A stretch of 64,000 nucleotides of DNA from Enterobacter asburiae (GTDB lineage Bacteria > Pseudomonadota > Gammaproteobacteria > Enterobacterales > Enterobacteriaceae), in assembly GCF_007035645.1 (NCBI RefSeq), contig NZ_AP019632.1, forward strand, positions 3,286,001 through 3,350,000. The letters run 5' to 3'. The notes beneath the pieces are model-generated. The model was not told where the DNA came from. It did not search any database and saw nothing but the letters and a program-made list of their open reading frames with translations. The position numbers and the translations under genes are program-made. How positions within the stretch are numbered: the stretch's first letter is position 1; every line of letters starts with the position of its first letter. Below are positions 36,653-49,468 of this stretch, in pieces.

Positions 36653-36846
36653 CAGCACTTCGCCCCGCCCTTGCCGCCGTAGCGGGCGTCCTGGCGGTCG
36701 CGGAAAAATTCTTCGTAGGTCATGGGCGTCTGGTCCGGATGGTTGACGCGCATATGCTCGACGTAGTTGTCGTAGTCCGGCACGCCAATCATCATTTTGG
36801 CGGCCTGGCCCAGGTACTTACCTGCTTTGGAAAGGGTGTCGAACAT
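36649..36846 (-). CDS. ybdD: YbdD, CstA-associated small protein (DUF466)
   Basis: This 65-aa protein is nearly identical to E. coli YbdD (starts [21 protein letters not shown], ends [10 protein letters not shown]). DUF466 proteins are encoded next to CstA/BtsT carriers and are needed for pyruvate uptake by such carriers in E. coli. The start at 36846 is chosen by homology; an in-frame upstream start at 36939 lies within repeats. A REP and a repeat fragment separate it from cstA. Confidence 0.92.
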   Translation of the reverse strand: MFDTLSKAGKYLGQAAKMMIGVPDYDNYVEHMRVNHPDQTPMTYEEFFRDRQDARYGGKGGAKCC

Positions 36847-36870
36847 AATCAGTTTCTCGTTTGTTTCCGG

Positions 36871-36892
36871 CCCTCTCCCGGGGGGAGAGGGC
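36871..36892. repeat. Short derivative of the CCCTCTCCC hairpin repeat, copy 4
   Basis: CCCTCTCCCGGGGGGAGAGGGC keeps the core inverted repeat but lacks the GCATCAGGCCGC arm. It lies in the cstA-ybdD gap. Confidence 0.65.
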
Positions 36893-36903
36893 GGAGAAGA
36901 AAT

Positions 36904-36936
36904 GTAGGCCGGGTAAGGCGAAGCCGCCACCCGGCA
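36904..36936. repeat. REP palindrome between cstA and ybdD
   Basis: GTAGGCCGGGTAAGGCGAAGC followed by CGCCACCCGGC is a typical enterobacterial REP (PU) unit. It can stabilise the cstA message 3' end. Confidence 0.85.
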
Positions 36937-36942
36937 CAAAGG

Positions 36943-39048
36943 TTAGTGCGCCCCTTTCGCCTGGGTCACAATCTCTTCCAGGTTTTCAGGCATCGGCTCG
37001 TACGGCGTCTCTTTCGCCGTTGGCTGATCGTTTTTCAACGCCGCCAGCGCGGTCTTGAGAGAATACAACGCCAGCACCACGACCACCACCATAAAGAAGA
37101 TGGTCAGCCCGGCATCCAGACGGTTGTTAAACACCAGCTGGGACAGCTGCGACTCGGTGTACTGCGCCGGGATCTTGCCGCTGTCGATCATCGCCTGGAA
37201 CTTGTTGGCGATCGCCAGGAAGCCCACCTTGTTGTCCGGGCTGAAGGCTTTCTGCCAGCCCGCCGTCAGAGTACAGATCAGCAGCCAGGCGGTTGGCACC
37301 AGTGCCACCCAGGCGTAACGCTGGCGCTTCATCTTGAACAGCACCACCGCGCAGAGCATCAGCGCCATGCCCGCCAGCATCTGGTTGGCGATACCAAACA
37401 GCGGCCACAGGGTGTTAATCCCGCCGAGCGGATCGACCACGCCCTGGTGCAGGAAGTAGCCCCACGCCAGCACGCACAGCGCCGTCGCCAGCAGGTTAGC
37501 CGGGAGCGAATCGGTACGCTTCAGGTTCGGGGAGATCACCCCCAGCAGGTCCTGCAGCATAAAGCGCGCCGCACGAGTTCCCGCATCCACCGCCGTCAGG
37601 ATAAACAGCGCCTCGAACAGGATGGCGAAGTGATACCAGAACGACACGTCCATCAGCCCGCCCAGCGCGCCGTGAAGAATATACGCCATGCCGACCGCCA
37701 GCGTCGGCGCTCCGCCCGCACGGGAGATAATCGACTGCTCGCCCACTTCACTGGCGATGCTCGTCAACGTATCAGGGGTAATCGCAAAGCCCCAGCCGCT
37801 CACCACCTGCGCGGCGGACGCCACCACGTCAACGGTGCCAGCCGGTGCCAGTACCGCCATCGGGCTGTTCATCGCGAAGTACACGCCCGGGTCGATGATA
37901 CAGGCCGAGACCAGCGCCATAATGGCGACAAAGGATTCCATCAGCATGCCGCCGTAGCCGATCAGGCAGGCCTGATTTTCATTCGCCAGCATCTTCGGCG
38001 TGGTTCCGGATGCGATCAGCGCGTGGAAGCCCGACACCGCGCCGCAGGCGATGGTGATAAACAGGAACGGGAACAGGTTACCGGTCCAGACCGGGCCGGT
38101 ACCGTCGATGAATTTGGTTAACGCAGGCATGGTCAGGGTCGGACGCATAATCAGAATGCCGATGGCCAGCCCGACGATGGTGCCGATTTTCAGGAACGTA
38201 GAGAGATAGTCACGCGGAGCCAGCAGCAGCCATACCGGCAGCACCGCCGCCACAAAGCCGTAGCCCACCAGCATCCAGGTCAGCTGGACGCCGGTAAAGT
38301 CGAAGAACGGCGCCCAGGTCGGGCTTTCCGCCACCCAGCCGCCGGAGATAATGGCGAACACCAGGAACACCAGGCCAATTACCGACACCTCACCAATGCG
38401 GCCCGGGCGCAGGTAGCGAATATAAATCCCCATAAACAGCGCCAGCGGAATGGTGAAGGCAACGGTATAGGTTCCCCACGGGCTGTGGGTCAGCGCTTTC
38501 ACCACGATCATCGCCAGCACCGCGAGGATGATCACCATGATCATAAAGGTCGCCACCAGCGCAATCACCCCGGCGGTTGCCCCCATCTCCTCTTTCACCA
38601 GCTCACCCAGCGAACGCCCGTCGCGGCGGGTCGAGACGAACAGCACCATAAAGTCCTGCACCGCGCCCGCCAGCACCACGCCCGCGAGGATCCAGATCAT
38701 CCCCGGCAGGTAGCCCATCTGCGCCGCCAGCACCGGCCCCACCAGCGGACCCGCCCCGGCAATCGCCGCAAAATGGTGACCGAACAGCACTTTTTTGTCG
38801 GTCGGCACGTAGTCCAGCCCGTCGTTATGGCGGACGGCAGGCGTCATGCGCGTCGCATCAACGCCCAGAACGTTCTTCGCAATATAGCGGCCATAAAAAC
38901 GGTACGCGATCAGATAAATGCAGACGGAGGCGACGACGATCCAGAGCGCATTGATCTGTTCCCCCCGGTTGAGGGCGATATAGCCCAGGGCAAAGGCTCC
39001 CACAACGGAGAGCCCTGCCCATATAAGGTATTTCCCTGAGTTGTTCAT
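36943..39048 (-). CDS. cstA: CstA, carbon-starvation pyruvate/peptide carrier
   Basis: This 701-aa inner-membrane protein with about 16-18 hydrophobic helices matches E. coli CstA. It takes up pyruvate and some peptides and is induced by carbon starvation through cAMP-CRP. The family segments AAIAGAGPLVGPVLAAQMGY and GLMDVSFWYHFAILFEALFI are present. The C-terminus ends IVTQAKGAH. It is followed by ybdD. I looked for a CRP site upstream and found no convincing match. Confidence 0.95.
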   Translation of the reverse strand: MNNSGKYLIWAGLSVVGAFALGYIALNRGEQINALWIVVASVCIYLIAYRFYGRYIAKNVLGVDATRMTPAVRHNDGLDYVPTDKKVLFGHHFAAIAGAGPLVGPVLAAQMGYLPGMIWILAGVVLAGAVQDFMVLFVSTRRDGRSLGELVKEEMGATAGVIALVATFMIMVIILAVLAMIVVKALTHSPWGTYTVAFTIPLALFMGIYIRYLRPGRIGEVSVIGLVFLVFAIISGGWVAESPTWAPFFDFTGVQLTWMLVGYGFVAAVLPVWLLLAPRDYLSTFLKIGTIVGLAIGILIMRPTLTMPALTKFIDGTGPVWTGNLFPFLFITIACGAVSGFHALIASGTTPKMLANENQACLIGYGGMLMESFVAIMALVSACIIDPGVYFAMNSPMAVLAPAGTVDVVASAAQVVSGWGFAITPDTLTSIASEVGEQSIISRAGGAPTLAVGMAYILHGALGGLMDVSFWYHFAILFEALFILTAVDAGTRAARFMLQDLLGVISPNLKRTDSLPANLLATALCVLAWGYFLHQGVVDPLGGINTLWPLFGIANQMLAGMALMLCAVVLFKMKRQRYAWVALVPTAWLLICTLTAGWQKAFSPDNKVGFLAIANKFQAMIDSGKIPAQYTESQLSQLVFNNRLDAGLTIFFMVVVVVLALYSLKTALAALKNDQPTAKETPYEPMPENLEEIVTQAKGAH

Positions 39049-39197
39049 AGTTGTTGTCCGTTGTTGTGAAACAGTGAGATGTTACATTTTGTTTCTAGAA
39101 CAACCGGAAAAATTTAACAACTTTGAAACGCAATAATGCGTGGTCAAACCAGAGATTTACACCACAGTGTTAAGCCGATCACTTTGATCTGCCTGGC

Positions 39198-40364
<1,167 letters not shown>

Positions 40365-40365
<1 letters not shown>

Positions 40366-41219
40366 CACTTCACCTCGCGGGACAGCAGCGCCCACCATGC
40401 GTCGATGGTTGGATTTTTTGCCAGCATCACGAAGTCAATGTCGCCGTGCACTTTGCGCCAGCGGGCGGCCAGCGCCATCATGCGCACCGAGTCCAGACCG
40501 TAGTCGATCAGGTTTTCGTCATCCATCGGCTCGTCGGACTCGTCCAGCAGCGGCAGGATCAGCTCACGCAGCGCGGCTTTGGTCGCCGGAACGGACGGCA
40601 GCAGCTCGTCGGTCATCACCACGCGGCCCGAGCGTCCGGCCACATAGTTCAGCGACATCAGGTGCTCGTCACGGGTGAAATCCGCCAGCGCGTCGGCGAT
40701 AAAGAACGGTTTGATGTCGCGCATAAAGGCATCGGTGGCGGTGGTCATACAGCCGATGTGGGCGTAAACGCCGGTAATCAGCAGCTGGTTGCGGCCGGTT
40801 TCTTTCAGCATCTGCTCCAGCGGCGAGCGGTGAAACGCGCTGTAGCGCCACTTCACCAGCACCGTGTCGGCTTCGTCCGGGGTCAGTTCGCGGACAATGC
40901 GCTGCTGCTCCGGCGAGCGGGTCAGGCCCGGCCCCCACATGTCGTTCAGCAGGGCGCGGTCTTCGTCGCTCTGCTCTTTCGGCTGAGCGGTGTAGTACAC
41001 GGGAATATTGTGCGCTTTGCAGTAAGCGCGCAGTCGGGCGATATTCGCCACCACCTGCTGCATCATCGCGCTGTTTTCGCCCCAGAAGTTCAGGAAATAC
41101 TCCTGCATATCGTGGATCAACAGCGCGGCACGTTCAGGCTCAAACGCCCAGTTCACTTTACTGGTCGGCAGCTCTGCGGCGGTCGGCAGCGCGTAAGCGG
41201 TTAATTTTGGAATGGCCAT
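40365..41219 (-). CDS. entB: Isochorismatase / aryl carrier protein EntB
   Basis: EntB has two functions: an N-terminal isochorismatase (about residues 20-205, catalytic D37 region LLIHDMQEYF) and a C-terminal aryl carrier protein whose phosphopantetheine site is S244 in YGLDSVRM. It is 284 aa. EntD adds the phosphopantetheine arm and EntE then loads 2,3-dihydroxybenzoate. The start MAIPKLTAYALP matches the family; an in-frame start at 41252 is not supported. It lies 10 bases after entE. Confidence 0.96.
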
Positions 41220-41229
41220 ACTCTGTTCC

Positions 41230-42840
41230 TCAGCCCCGGGCGCGTTCAGCAAGCCACAGGCGCAACTGTTTCTTATCGACTTTGCCGACCGGCGTCAGCG
41301 GTAGCGCATCCACGCTCTCCACGCGGTCCGGCAGCTTGAATTCGGCAACGCCCTGCTCGCGCAGGAAGCGGCGCACCTCGACCGCGCGCAGGGGCTGTTT
41401 CACCACCAGATACGCGCAGCTTTTTTCGCCCAGCAGGCTGTCCTCCATGCTCACCAGCGCGGCGTGGATCACCGCCTCGTGGCGCAGCAGCAGGTTTTCA
41501 ATCTCTTCGGCGGCGATCTTCTCGCCGCCGCGGTTGATCTGATCCTTCTCGCGCCCCTGCACGGTGATGTAGCCCTGCTCGTCGATGGCGATCAGATCGC
41601 CAGAGCAGTAAAAGCCGTTGGCGTCAAAGGCGCTGGCGTTGTGTTCCGGGCTGTTGAAATAGCCGCGGAAGGTATACGGCCCGCGCGTCATCAGACGCCC
41701 GACCTCACCGCGCGGCAGCGGGTTGCCGTGTTCGTCCGCCACCCACACTTCGTCGTCCGGGCACATCGGGCGACCCTGGGTGTTGATGATGCGCTCCGGC
41801 AAGTCGTCGAGCGCGGTGTAGTTCACCAGCCCTTCCGCCATGCCGAACACCTGCTGAAGCTGGCAGCCGATTTCCGCCGGAATGCGCGCCGCGAGCGTGG
41901 CGGAGAGGCGTGCGCCACCCACCTGCAGCAGCCTGAGGGATTTAAGCTGCGCGTTGCCCGCGCCGTCGGCAATCGCCTGCAGCCAGAGGCTCACCGCCGG
42001 AGGAACCAGCGAGGTGACGTTAATCTGATGCCGTTCAATCAGCGGGAAGCAGAGCGTGGCGCTCGGATCGTTCGCCAGCACCACGCAGCCGCCGGCGGTG
42101 AAGATGCCTAACGATCCCGGCGAGCTCATGGCGTAGTTATGCGCCGCGGGCAGCGCGTTCAGGTAACGGGTGTATGCATTGATTCCGCAGATCTCGTTGC
42201 TGCGGCGAATGCTGTAGTCGTAGTCGTTATGCGTGCGCGGGATCAGCTTCGGCGTGCCGGTGCTGCCGCCGGAAAGCTGGAAAAATGCCACTTCGTCAGC
42301 GGGCGTCGGGTTCGGAATGAAGTTATCCGCCGGACGCGCAATCGCCGCTTCCAGGGCGTGTTCGCCCTTATCGCCGCGCAGCAGTACAAGGCGTACCGAG
42401 CGATGCGCATCCACAAAGGCGTTGAGGAAATCATCGCCCGCAAACAGCGCGTGGTCGCGATCGCCAATCAGCACGGCGGGTTTGATCTGCTCTGCGTAGG
42501 CGTTCAGCTCGCTGCGCTGATGGCTAAAGAGCGCGTTAACCGGCGCGACGCCAATTTGCAGCAGCGCAAAGAAAGTGACGTAGAACTCGGCCACGTTGCC
42601 AAGCTGCACCAGCGCGGTCTCGCCGCGCTGCAGCCCGCGCGCCTGAAGAGCGGACGCCAGGTTGTTCACCGCCTGATTAAACGCGCGGTAGGTGATGTGC
42701 CGCTCGCCGTCGACAATCGCCACGGCATCGCTTTCAGCGCGATCCGTCAGGATGTGGGTCAGCGGCAGATCCTGCCAGTAGCCTTTTTCGCGGTAGCGGC
42801 GGGCGAATTCCTCAGGCCAGCGGGTAAAGGGAATGGTCAT
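41230..42840 (-). CDS. entE: 2,3-dihydroxybenzoate-AMP ligase EntE
   Basis: EntE activates 2,3-dihydroxybenzoate with ATP and loads it on EntB. The protein is 536 aa, as in E. coli. It is an ANL-superfamily adenylating enzyme with the phosphate-binding loop SGGSTGTPK at 190-198 and a C-terminal lysine domain ([14 protein letters not shown]). It is second in the ent operon, 9 bases after entC. Confidence 0.96.
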   Translation of the reverse strand: MTIPFTRWPEEFARRYREKGYWQDLPLTHILTDRAESDAVAIVDGERHITYRAFNQAVNNLASALQARGLQRGETALVQLGNVAEFYVTFFALLQIGVAPVNALFSHQRSELNAYAEQIKPAVLIGDRDHALFAGDDFLNAFVDAHRSVRLVLLRGDKGEHALEAAIARPADNFIPNPTPADEVAFFQLSGGSTGTPKLIPRTHNDYDYSIRRSNEICGINAYTRYLNALPAAHNYAMSSPGSLGIFTAGGCVVLANDPSATLCFPLIERHQINVTSLVPPAVSLWLQAIADGAGNAQLKSLRLLQVGGARLSATLAARIPAEIGCQLQQVFGMAEGLVNYTALDDLPERIINTQGRPMCPDDEVWVADEHGNPLPRGEVGRLMTRGPYTFRGYFNSPEHNASAFDANGFYCSGDLIAIDEQGYITVQGREKDQINRGGEKIAAEEIENLLLRHEAVIHAALVSMEDSLLGEKSCAYLVVKQPLRAVEVRRFLREQGVAEFKLPDRVESVDALPLTPVGKVDKKQLRLWLAERARG

Positions 42841-42849
42841 GAGCGATCC

Positions 42850-44025
<1,176 letters not shown>

Positions 44026-44054
44026 ATCATCCTCCTCAAAATGATAAAAGAAGC

Positions 44055-44073
44055 AATAATGATTATCATTTAT
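44055..44073. promoter_or_regulatory. Fur box near entC
   Basis: AATAATGATTATCATTTAT matches the 19-base Fur consensus at about 14 positions, 30-48 bases upstream of the entC start. Confidence 0.75.
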
Positions 44074-44169
44074 ATTTTCGTCGGCTAACCTAATCCCACA
44101 TCGCTTCGCTGTCAACCGTCGGACAAATAACTTATGCGACAAAAGCTTGCATCCCTTCGCATCAACCAT

Positions 44170-44188
44170 GAAAATGAGAAGCATTATC
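44170..44188. promoter_or_regulatory. Fur box near fepB
   Basis: GAAAATGAGAAGCATTATC matches the 19-base Fur consensus at 16 positions, 26-44 bases upstream of the fepB GTG. Confidence 0.78.
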
Positions 44189-44213
44189 TTCAACAAAAAC
44201 AGGATGTCGCGCT

Positions 44214-45173
44214 GTGAAATTCCCTGCCCTATTCCGTAATACCCTGCTTTTATCTGGACTTTTTGTTTTAGGACTTGCCTCAGCCGTTGCCGCCGACTGG
44301 CCGCGTCAGGTGACCGACAGCCGTGGCGTTCACACGCTTGAGAGCAAACCGACGCGCATTGTCTCCACCAGCGTGACCTTAACCGGCTCCCTGCTGGCGA
44401 TTGACGCGCCGGTCGTTGCCAGCGGCGCGACCACGCCGAACAACCGCGTGGCGGATGCACAGGGCTTTTTGCGTCAGTGGGGCGATATTGCGAAACAGCG
44501 CAAGGTTGCGCGACTGTACATTGGCGAGCCGAGCGCCGAAGCGGTCGCCGCGCAAATGCCGGATCTGATTTTGATCAGCGCCACCGGCGGGGATTCCGCG
44601 CTGGCGCTGTACGATCAGCTCTCCGCCATCGCCCCAACGCTTATCATCAACTACGACGACAAAAGCTGGCAGGAACTGCTGACGCAGCTGGGCAGCCTCA
44701 CCGGGCAGGAAAAACAGGCCGCAGAGCGCATTGCCGCGTTTGATAAACAGCTCGCGCAGGTGAAACAGCAGATGAAATTGCCGCCGCAGCCGGTGAACGC
44801 CATCGTCTACACCGCCGCCGCGCACAGCGCCAACCTGTGGACTGCGGAATCGGCGCAAGGCAAGCTGCTGCACCAGCTGGGCTTTACGCTGGCGGATCTA
44901 CCCGACGGGCTGCACACCTCAAAAAGCCAGGGCAAACGCCACGACATCATCCAGCTGGGTGGGGAAAACCTGGCGACGGGGCTGAACGGCGAAGGGCTGT
45001 TTGTGTTTGCCGGCGATCGGAAAGACGTGGATGCGATTTACGCCAACCCGCTGCTGGCGCATTTGCCGTCGGTGAAAAACAAACGGGTCTGGGCATTGGG
45101 AACGGAGACGTTCCGCCTGGATTACTACAGCGCGATGTTGGTGTTGCAGCGTTTAGAAGCAATCTTTGGGTAA
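44214..45173 (+). CDS. fepB: Ferric enterobactin periplasmic binding protein FepB
   Basis: FepB carries ferric enterobactin from FepA to FepDGC. It is a 319-aa precursor with a signal peptide (cleavage near AVA, residue 26) and a type III periplasmic-binding fold. The start is GTG with AGGA 9 bases upstream, as is usual for this gene. It is divergent from entC. An inverted REP pair follows. Confidence 0.95.
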   Translation: MKFPALFRNTLLLSGLFVLGLASAVAADWPRQVTDSRGVHTLESKPTRIVSTSVTLTGSLLAIDAPVVASGATTPNNRVADAQGFLRQWGDIAKQRKVARLYIGEPSAEAVAAQMPDLILISATGGDSALALYDQLSAIAPTLIINYDDKSWQELLTQLGSLTGQEKQAAERIAAFDKQLAQVKQQMKLPPQPVNAIVYTAAAHSANLWTAESAQGKLLHQLGFTLADLPDGLHTSKSQGKRHDIIQLGGENLATGLNGEGLFVFAGDRKDVDAIYANPLLAHLPSVKNKRVWALGTETFRLDYYSAMLVLQRLEAIFG

Positions 45174-45177
45174 CAGC

Positions 45178-45256
45178 TGCGCCCGGTGGCGCTTCGCTTA
45201 CCGGGCCTACGAGTGCAAAATGTAGGCCGGGTAAGGCGCAGCCGCCACCCGGCAAA
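45178..45256. repeat. Inverted REP pair (BIME) between fepB and entS
   Basis: Two REP palindromes face each other (GCCCGGTGGCGCTTCGC to GGGCCTAC, 45181-45210; GTAGGCCGGGTAAGGCGC to CCGCCACCCGGC, 45221-45253). They sit between convergent genes and can terminate or protect both mRNA ends. Confidence 0.88.
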
Positions 45257-46492
45257 TCACACCGGAGCACTCTCCTGCCTGAACCGCCGCAATTCCACCA
45301 GCGCCACTAACAAAATCACGCCAATAATTGCCAGTACAAACCCGCCGCAGCTCGCCGAGGCCACCGGAGTCATCATCGCCCCCAGCCCGCCGAGGATCGC
45401 CGCACCAATCGCATCCCCCGTGACGTTCTGCGCCGTCCACAGACCGTTAATGCGCCCGAGCATCCCTTCCGGCGTCTGGGTCTGGATCAGGGTGTACTGC
45501 AAAAGCGAGCTGATGGCGCTCAGCCAGCCGAAAATCACCAGACACAGCACCCCGAGCGCCCACACCGGCATCAGGCTGAAGAAGCCGATGGCGATAAACG
45601 ACGCCAGCGTGGCAAGCAGCATAATCAGCCCCGGACGCGCGCCCTGCGCCAGGTTGCCGCTGGTCAGCGCCCCGCACGCCGCGCCGAGCGGAATGGCGGC
45701 GTAGAGAATGCCAATCTCCGAGGCGCTCATCTGCCACTCTCCCGCCAGCGCCGGGTAGAGCACGCGCACGGCGCTCGCCATGGTCAGCAGGCCGCCGAGC
45801 AGCGCAATCCCGCCAATCAGCGGGTTGCTGAACAGGAAACGAATCGCGGCCATCAGCGATTTCAGCGGATGCTCGCGCGGCTGCGGCGGAGGCGGCAGCA
45901 GCGGCAGGCGCAGCAGCGTCAGCGTGGTGATAAAGGTTCCCGCCGCCGCAAGCCCGTAGTTCCAGGCCACGTTGCCGGTCGCCAGCAGCAGGCCGCCCAC
46001 CATCGGCGAAATCACCGAGCCCAGACGCACGGTGAGCATGGTGATCGCCCCCGCCTGCATCAGGTTCTCGCGCCCGACCAGCGCGGGCGTCGCCGCCAGC
46101 AGCGCCGTCACGCCCAGCGAGGCGAAGAAACCGTCCCACAGCCCCAGGGCATACATCGCGAGCAGCGACGGCTCCGGCAGCATCGCGTTCAGACACAGCC
46201 CAATAAAGCCCACGCCGCAGGTGCCGCGCGCCAGCAGGATCAGCTTTTTACGCTCGTAGCGGTCCGCCAGCACGCCGCCGACCATCAGGCCGATGAACAT
46301 CGCCCCGCCGGTTAAGGTGACGGATAACCCCACCAGCCAGCTGGAGTGCGTCATGGTCTGGATCTGGACCGGCACGGCCACGCCGAGCAGCCCGAGGGAC
46401 AAAATGGAGATAAAGCGAGCGATAAAAACGGCGCGATACGCCGGGTGCGTTTTCAGCAGGCTGAGGTTGAGCAGCCAGGATTTTTGATTCAT
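45257..46492 (-). CDS. entS: Enterobactin exporter EntS (MFS)
   Basis: EntS is a 12-helix major facilitator protein that exports enterobactin across the inner membrane. It is 411 aa, close to the 416 aa of E. coli. The MFS A-motif [14 protein letters not shown] lies near residue 72. It is divergent from fepD across a strong Fur site. Confidence 0.94.
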   Translation of the reverse strand: MNQKSWLLNLSLLKTHPAYRAVFIARFISILSLGLLGVAVPVQIQTMTHSSWLVGLSVTLTGGAMFIGLMVGGVLADRYERKKLILLARGTCGVGFIGLCLNAMLPEPSLLAMYALGLWDGFFASLGVTALLAATPALVGRENLMQAGAITMLTVRLGSVISPMVGGLLLATGNVAWNYGLAAAGTFITTLTLLRLPLLPPPPQPREHPLKSLMAAIRFLFSNPLIGGIALLGGLLTMASAVRVLYPALAGEWQMSASEIGILYAAIPLGAACGALTSGNLAQGARPGLIMLLATLASFIAIGFFSLMPVWALGVLCLVIFGWLSAISSLLQYTLIQTQTPEGMLGRINGLWTAQNVTGDAIGAAILGGLGAMMTPVASASCGGFVLAIIGVILLVALVELRRFRQESAPV

Positions 46493-46558
46493 GACAAAGC
46501 CTTGAGTCTATTTCTACCCATTCCATGGGCGCACATGCTAACATAGCCAAATAAGATA

Positions 46559-46583
46559 GATAACGATAATCACTATCATTATC
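46559..46583. promoter_or_regulatory. Overlapping Fur boxes between entS and fepD
   Basis: Two 19-base Fur matches offset by 6 bases: GATAACGATAATCACTATC (17/19) and GATAATCACTATCATTATC (16/19). This overlapping arrangement is typical of strong Fur operators, 18-42 bases before the fepD start. Confidence 0.88.
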
Positions 46584-46600
46584 AAATCATGGATGTTGCT

Positions 46601-47605
46601 ATGTCGTTTTCCTCTTCCGCGGTGCGCGCCGTTGCCGTGCCCGTTTTATTGCTGCTGTTGATCCTTGCGACTGCACTCAGCCTGCTGGTCGGCGCGAAGC
46701 CGCTGCCCGCGTCCGTTATCGTTGATGCGCTCTCCGGCACCTGCCAGAGCGCCGACTGCGTCATCGTGCTCGACGCCCGACTGCCCCGCACGCTTGCCGG
46801 ACTGCTGGCCGGTGGCGCGCTCGGCCTTGCCGGTGCCCTGATGCAAACCCTTACCCGTAACCCGCTGGCAGATCCCGGTATTCTCGGCGTTAACTCCGGC
46901 GCCAGCTTTGCCATCGTGCTCGGCGCGGCGCTGTTCGGGTTGACATCTCCTTCCGAGCAGCTGGTGATGGCCTTCTGCGGCGCGCTGGCCGCCTCGCTGG
47001 TGGTCGCCTTTACCGGCAGCCAGGGCGGCGGGCAGCTGAGCCCGGTACGCCTGACGCTTGCGGGCGTAGCGCTCGCGGCGGTGCTGGAAGGTTTGTCCAA
47101 CGGTATCGCCCTGCTCAACCCGGACGTCTACGACCAGCTGCGCTTCTGGCAGGCCGGCTCGCTGGATATCCGCACCCTCGAAACCTTAAAAGTTGTGGCG
47201 ATCCCGGTCATTATCGCCGCCGCCATGGCGCTGTTTTTAAGCCGGTCGCTCAACAGCCTGAGCCTCGGCAGCGACACCGCGACCGCCCTCGGCAACCGGG
47301 TGGCGCGCACGCAGCTGATTGGTCTGTTCGCCATCACCGTGCTGTGCGGCAGCGCGACCGCCGTGGTCGGTCCGATCGCCTTTATCGGCCTGATGATGCC
47401 GCACATGGCGCGCTGGCTGGTGGGAGCGGATCACCGCTGGTCGCTGCCGGTCACGCTGCTGGCAACCCCTGCCCTGCTGCTGTTTGCCGACGTGCTGGGT
47501 CGCCTGCTGGTGCCCGGCGAGCTGCGCGTCTCGGTGGTCAGCGCCTTTATCGGCGCGCCGGTGCTGATCTTCCTGGTACGCCGTAAACGCGGAGGTGGCG
47601 CATGA
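46601..47605 (+). CDS. fepD: Ferric enterobactin permease FepD
   Basis: FepD is an FecCD-family inner-membrane permease of about nine to ten helices. I chose ATG 46601, with GGATG 7 bases upstream, giving 334 aa, the same as E. coli; an ATG at 46589 has no ribosome site. Family segments GALMQTLTRNPLADPGILGV and PHMARWLVGADHRW are present. It overlaps fepG (ATGA). Confidence 0.94.
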   Translation: MSFSSSAVRAVAVPVLLLLLILATALSLLVGAKPLPASVIVDALSGTCQSADCVIVLDARLPRTLAGLLAGGALGLAGALMQTLTRNPLADPGILGVNSGASFAIVLGAALFGLTSPSEQLVMAFCGALAASLVVAFTGSQGGGQLSPVRLTLAGVALAAVLEGLSNGIALLNPDVYDQLRFWQAGSLDIRTLETLKVVAIPVIIAAAMALFLSRSLNSLSLGSDTATALGNRVARTQLIGLFAITVLCGSATAVVGPIAFIGLMMPHMARWLVGADHRWSLPVTLLATPALLLFADVLGRLLVPGELRVSVVSAFIGAPVLIFLVRRKRGGGA

Positions 47606-48594
47606 TGGCCCCGTCCCGTCGTTTACTCACCAGCGTATGCCTGCTTTGTATTGCCATTCTGCTGCTGGCGGTCTGGAGCCTGCGCAGCGGCGCGGTGACG
47701 CTCGATTTTGCGCAGGTGCTTAACGCCCTGCTCGGCAGCGCGCCGCGCAACATCACCATGGTGGTGACGGAGTGGCGACTGCCGCGCGTGGCGATGGCGA
47801 TTCTGGTTGGCGCGGCGCTCGGCGTGAGCGGTGCGATATTCCAGTCGCTGATGCGCAACCCGCTCGGCAGCCCGGACGTGATGGGCCTCAACACCGGGGC
47901 CTGGAGCGGCGTGCTGGTGGCGATGGTGCTGTTTGGTCAGCACCTGACGGCCATTACCTTTACGGCGATGGCGGGCGGCATTCTGACGTCATTACTGATT
48001 TGGGCGCTGGCCTGGCGCAACGGTATCGACACCTTTCGCCTGATCATCATCGGGATCGGCATCCGCGCCATGCTGATGGCCTTTAACACCTGGCTTTTAC
48101 TGCAGGCCTCGCTGGAAACCGCGCTCTCCGCCGGGCTGTGGTACGCCGGATCGCTCAACGGCCTGACATGGGGCAAAACCTGGCCCGCCGCGCCGCTGAT
48201 TTTGCTGATGTTTATCGGCGCGCTGCTGCTGGTGCGGCGCATGCGTCTGCTGGAGATGGGCGACGACAGCGCCTGCGCGCTTGGCGTGGGCGTCGAGCGC
48301 TCGCGCCTGATGCTGATGCTGGTCGCCGTACTGCTGACCGCCGCCTCCACCGCGATTGCCGGGCCAATCTCGTTTATCGCCCTCGTGGCACCGCACATCG
48401 CCCGGCGACTTAGCGGCACGGCGCGCTGGGGATTAACCCAGGCGGCGCTGTGCGGCGCGCTGCTGCTATTGGCCGCCGATCTCTGCGCCCAGCGGCTGTT
48501 TATGCCTTATCAACTGCCGGTGGGCGTGGTGACCGTCAGCCTCGGCGGGATTTACCTCATCGTCTTGCTCGTTCAGGAGTCACGCAGGAAATGA
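47602..48594 (+). CDS. fepG: Ferric enterobactin permease FepG
   Basis: FepG is the second FecCD-type permease subunit, 330 aa, as in E. coli, with about nine to ten helices. Segments GAIFQSLMRNPLGSPDVMG and APHIARRLSGTARWG match the family. Its ATG overlaps the fepD stop and its stop overlaps the fepC ATG, so fepDGC is translationally coupled. Confidence 0.95.
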   Translation: MMAPSRRLLTSVCLLCIAILLLAVWSLRSGAVTLDFAQVLNALLGSAPRNITMVVTEWRLPRVAMAILVGAALGVSGAIFQSLMRNPLGSPDVMGLNTGAWSGVLVAMVLFGQHLTAITFTAMAGGILTSLLIWALAWRNGIDTFRLIIIGIGIRAMLMAFNTWLLLQASLETALSAGLWYAGSLNGLTWGKTWPAAPLILLMFIGALLLVRRMRLLEMGDDSACALGVGVERSRLMLMLVAVLLTAASTAIAGPISFIALVAPHIARRLSGTARWGLTQAALCGALLLLAADLCAQRLFMPYQLPVGVVTVSLGGIYLIVLLVQESRRK

Positions 48595-49391
48595 CTGATT
48601 CAACCACCCGCTTGCGCGGCGAAAACTTAACCCTCGGCTACGGCAAAAAAATCATTGCCCGTGACTTATCCGTCGCCATTCCGGACGGCCATTTCACCGC
48701 GATTATCGGCCCGAACGGCTGCGGCAAATCGACCCTGCTGCGCACCCTGAGCCGCCTGATGACGCCGGCTGAGGGCAGCGTGTTCCTCGACGGGGAGCAG
48801 ATCCAGCGCTTCGTCAGCAAAGAGGTGGCACGGCGCATCGGGCTGCTGGCGCAAAACGCCACCACGCCGGGAGACATCACGGTGCAGGAGCTGGTCTCGC
48901 GCGGACGCTATCCGCATCAGCCGCTGTTTACCCGCTGGCGCAAAGAGGATGACGAGGCGGTGAACCGCGCGATGCAGGCGACGGGCATCACCGATCTTGC
49001 CCAGCAGAGCGTGGACACCCTCTCCGGCGGGCAGCGTCAGCGGGCGTGGATCGCGATGGTGCTGGCACAGGAAACGTCGATCATGCTGCTGGACGAGCCG
49101 ACAACCTGGCTCGACATCAGCCATCAGATTGACCTGCTGGAGCTGCTGAGCGAGCTGAACCGCACGCAGGGGTATACCCTGGCGGCGGTGCTGCACGACT
49201 TAAACCAGGCGTGCCGCTACGCCACGCATCTGATTGCGCTTCGCGACGGTGAGATTGTGGCGCAGGGCGCGCCGAAAGAGATTGTGACGCCGGATCTGAT
49301 CGAGCGGATCTACGGCATGCGCTGCATGATTATTGACGATCCGGTGGCGGGTACGCCGCTGGTGGTGCCGCTGGGCAAGCGTGCGGTCTGA
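48591..49391 (+). CDS. fepC: Ferric enterobactin ABC transporter ATPase FepC
   Basis: FepC powers FepDG. It is a 266-aa ABC ATPase with Walker A GPNGCGKS (about 42-49), signature LSGGQRQRAWIAM and Walker B IMLLDEPTTWLD. The ATG lies in the fepG stop with AGGAA upstream; the open frame upstream to 48450 is inside fepG. The fepE gene that sits next to fepC in E. coli is absent. Confidence 0.95.
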   Translation: MTDSTTRLRGENLTLGYGKKIIARDLSVAIPDGHFTAIIGPNGCGKSTLLRTLSRLMTPAEGSVFLDGEQIQRFVSKEVARRIGLLAQNATTPGDITVQELVSRGRYPHQPLFTRWRKEDDEAVNRAMQATGITDLAQQSVDTLSGGQRQRAWIAMVLAQETSIMLLDEPTTWLDISHQIDLLELLSELNRTQGYTLAAVLHDLNQACRYATHLIALRDGEIVAQGAPKEIVTPDLIERIYGMRCMIIDDPVAGTPLVVPLGKRAV

Positions 49392-49457
49392 TGCCCTCAC
49401 CCCGGCCCTCTCCCACAGGGAGAGGGAGCACCCCCTCCCCTCGCCCTGTGGGAGAGG
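49390..49457. repeat. Dispersed CCCTCTCCC-type hairpin repeat, copy 5 (inverted, with second arm)
   Basis: An inverted copy (GATGCCCTCACCCCGG then CCCTCTCCCACAGGGAGAGGG, 49390-49428) is followed by a partial second unit (CCCTGTGGGAGAGG, to 49457). It separates convergent fepC and entF. Confidence 0.8.
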
Positions 49458-49468
49458 CGCTTTTGACG

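Noticed and set aside
36739..38121. Plus-strand open frame across ybdD and cstA
   Set aside because: Antisense to cstA; very rich in Arg, His and Gln, with no recognisable domain.
39049..39130. Possible CRP site upstream of cstA
   Set aside because: TGTGA is present but the second half-site is poor at the right spacing.
44026..44460. Upstream extension of entC
   Set aside because: It crosses the Fur sites and the fepB start; the ATG at 44025 has a GAGGAGG ribosome site and gives the E. coli length.
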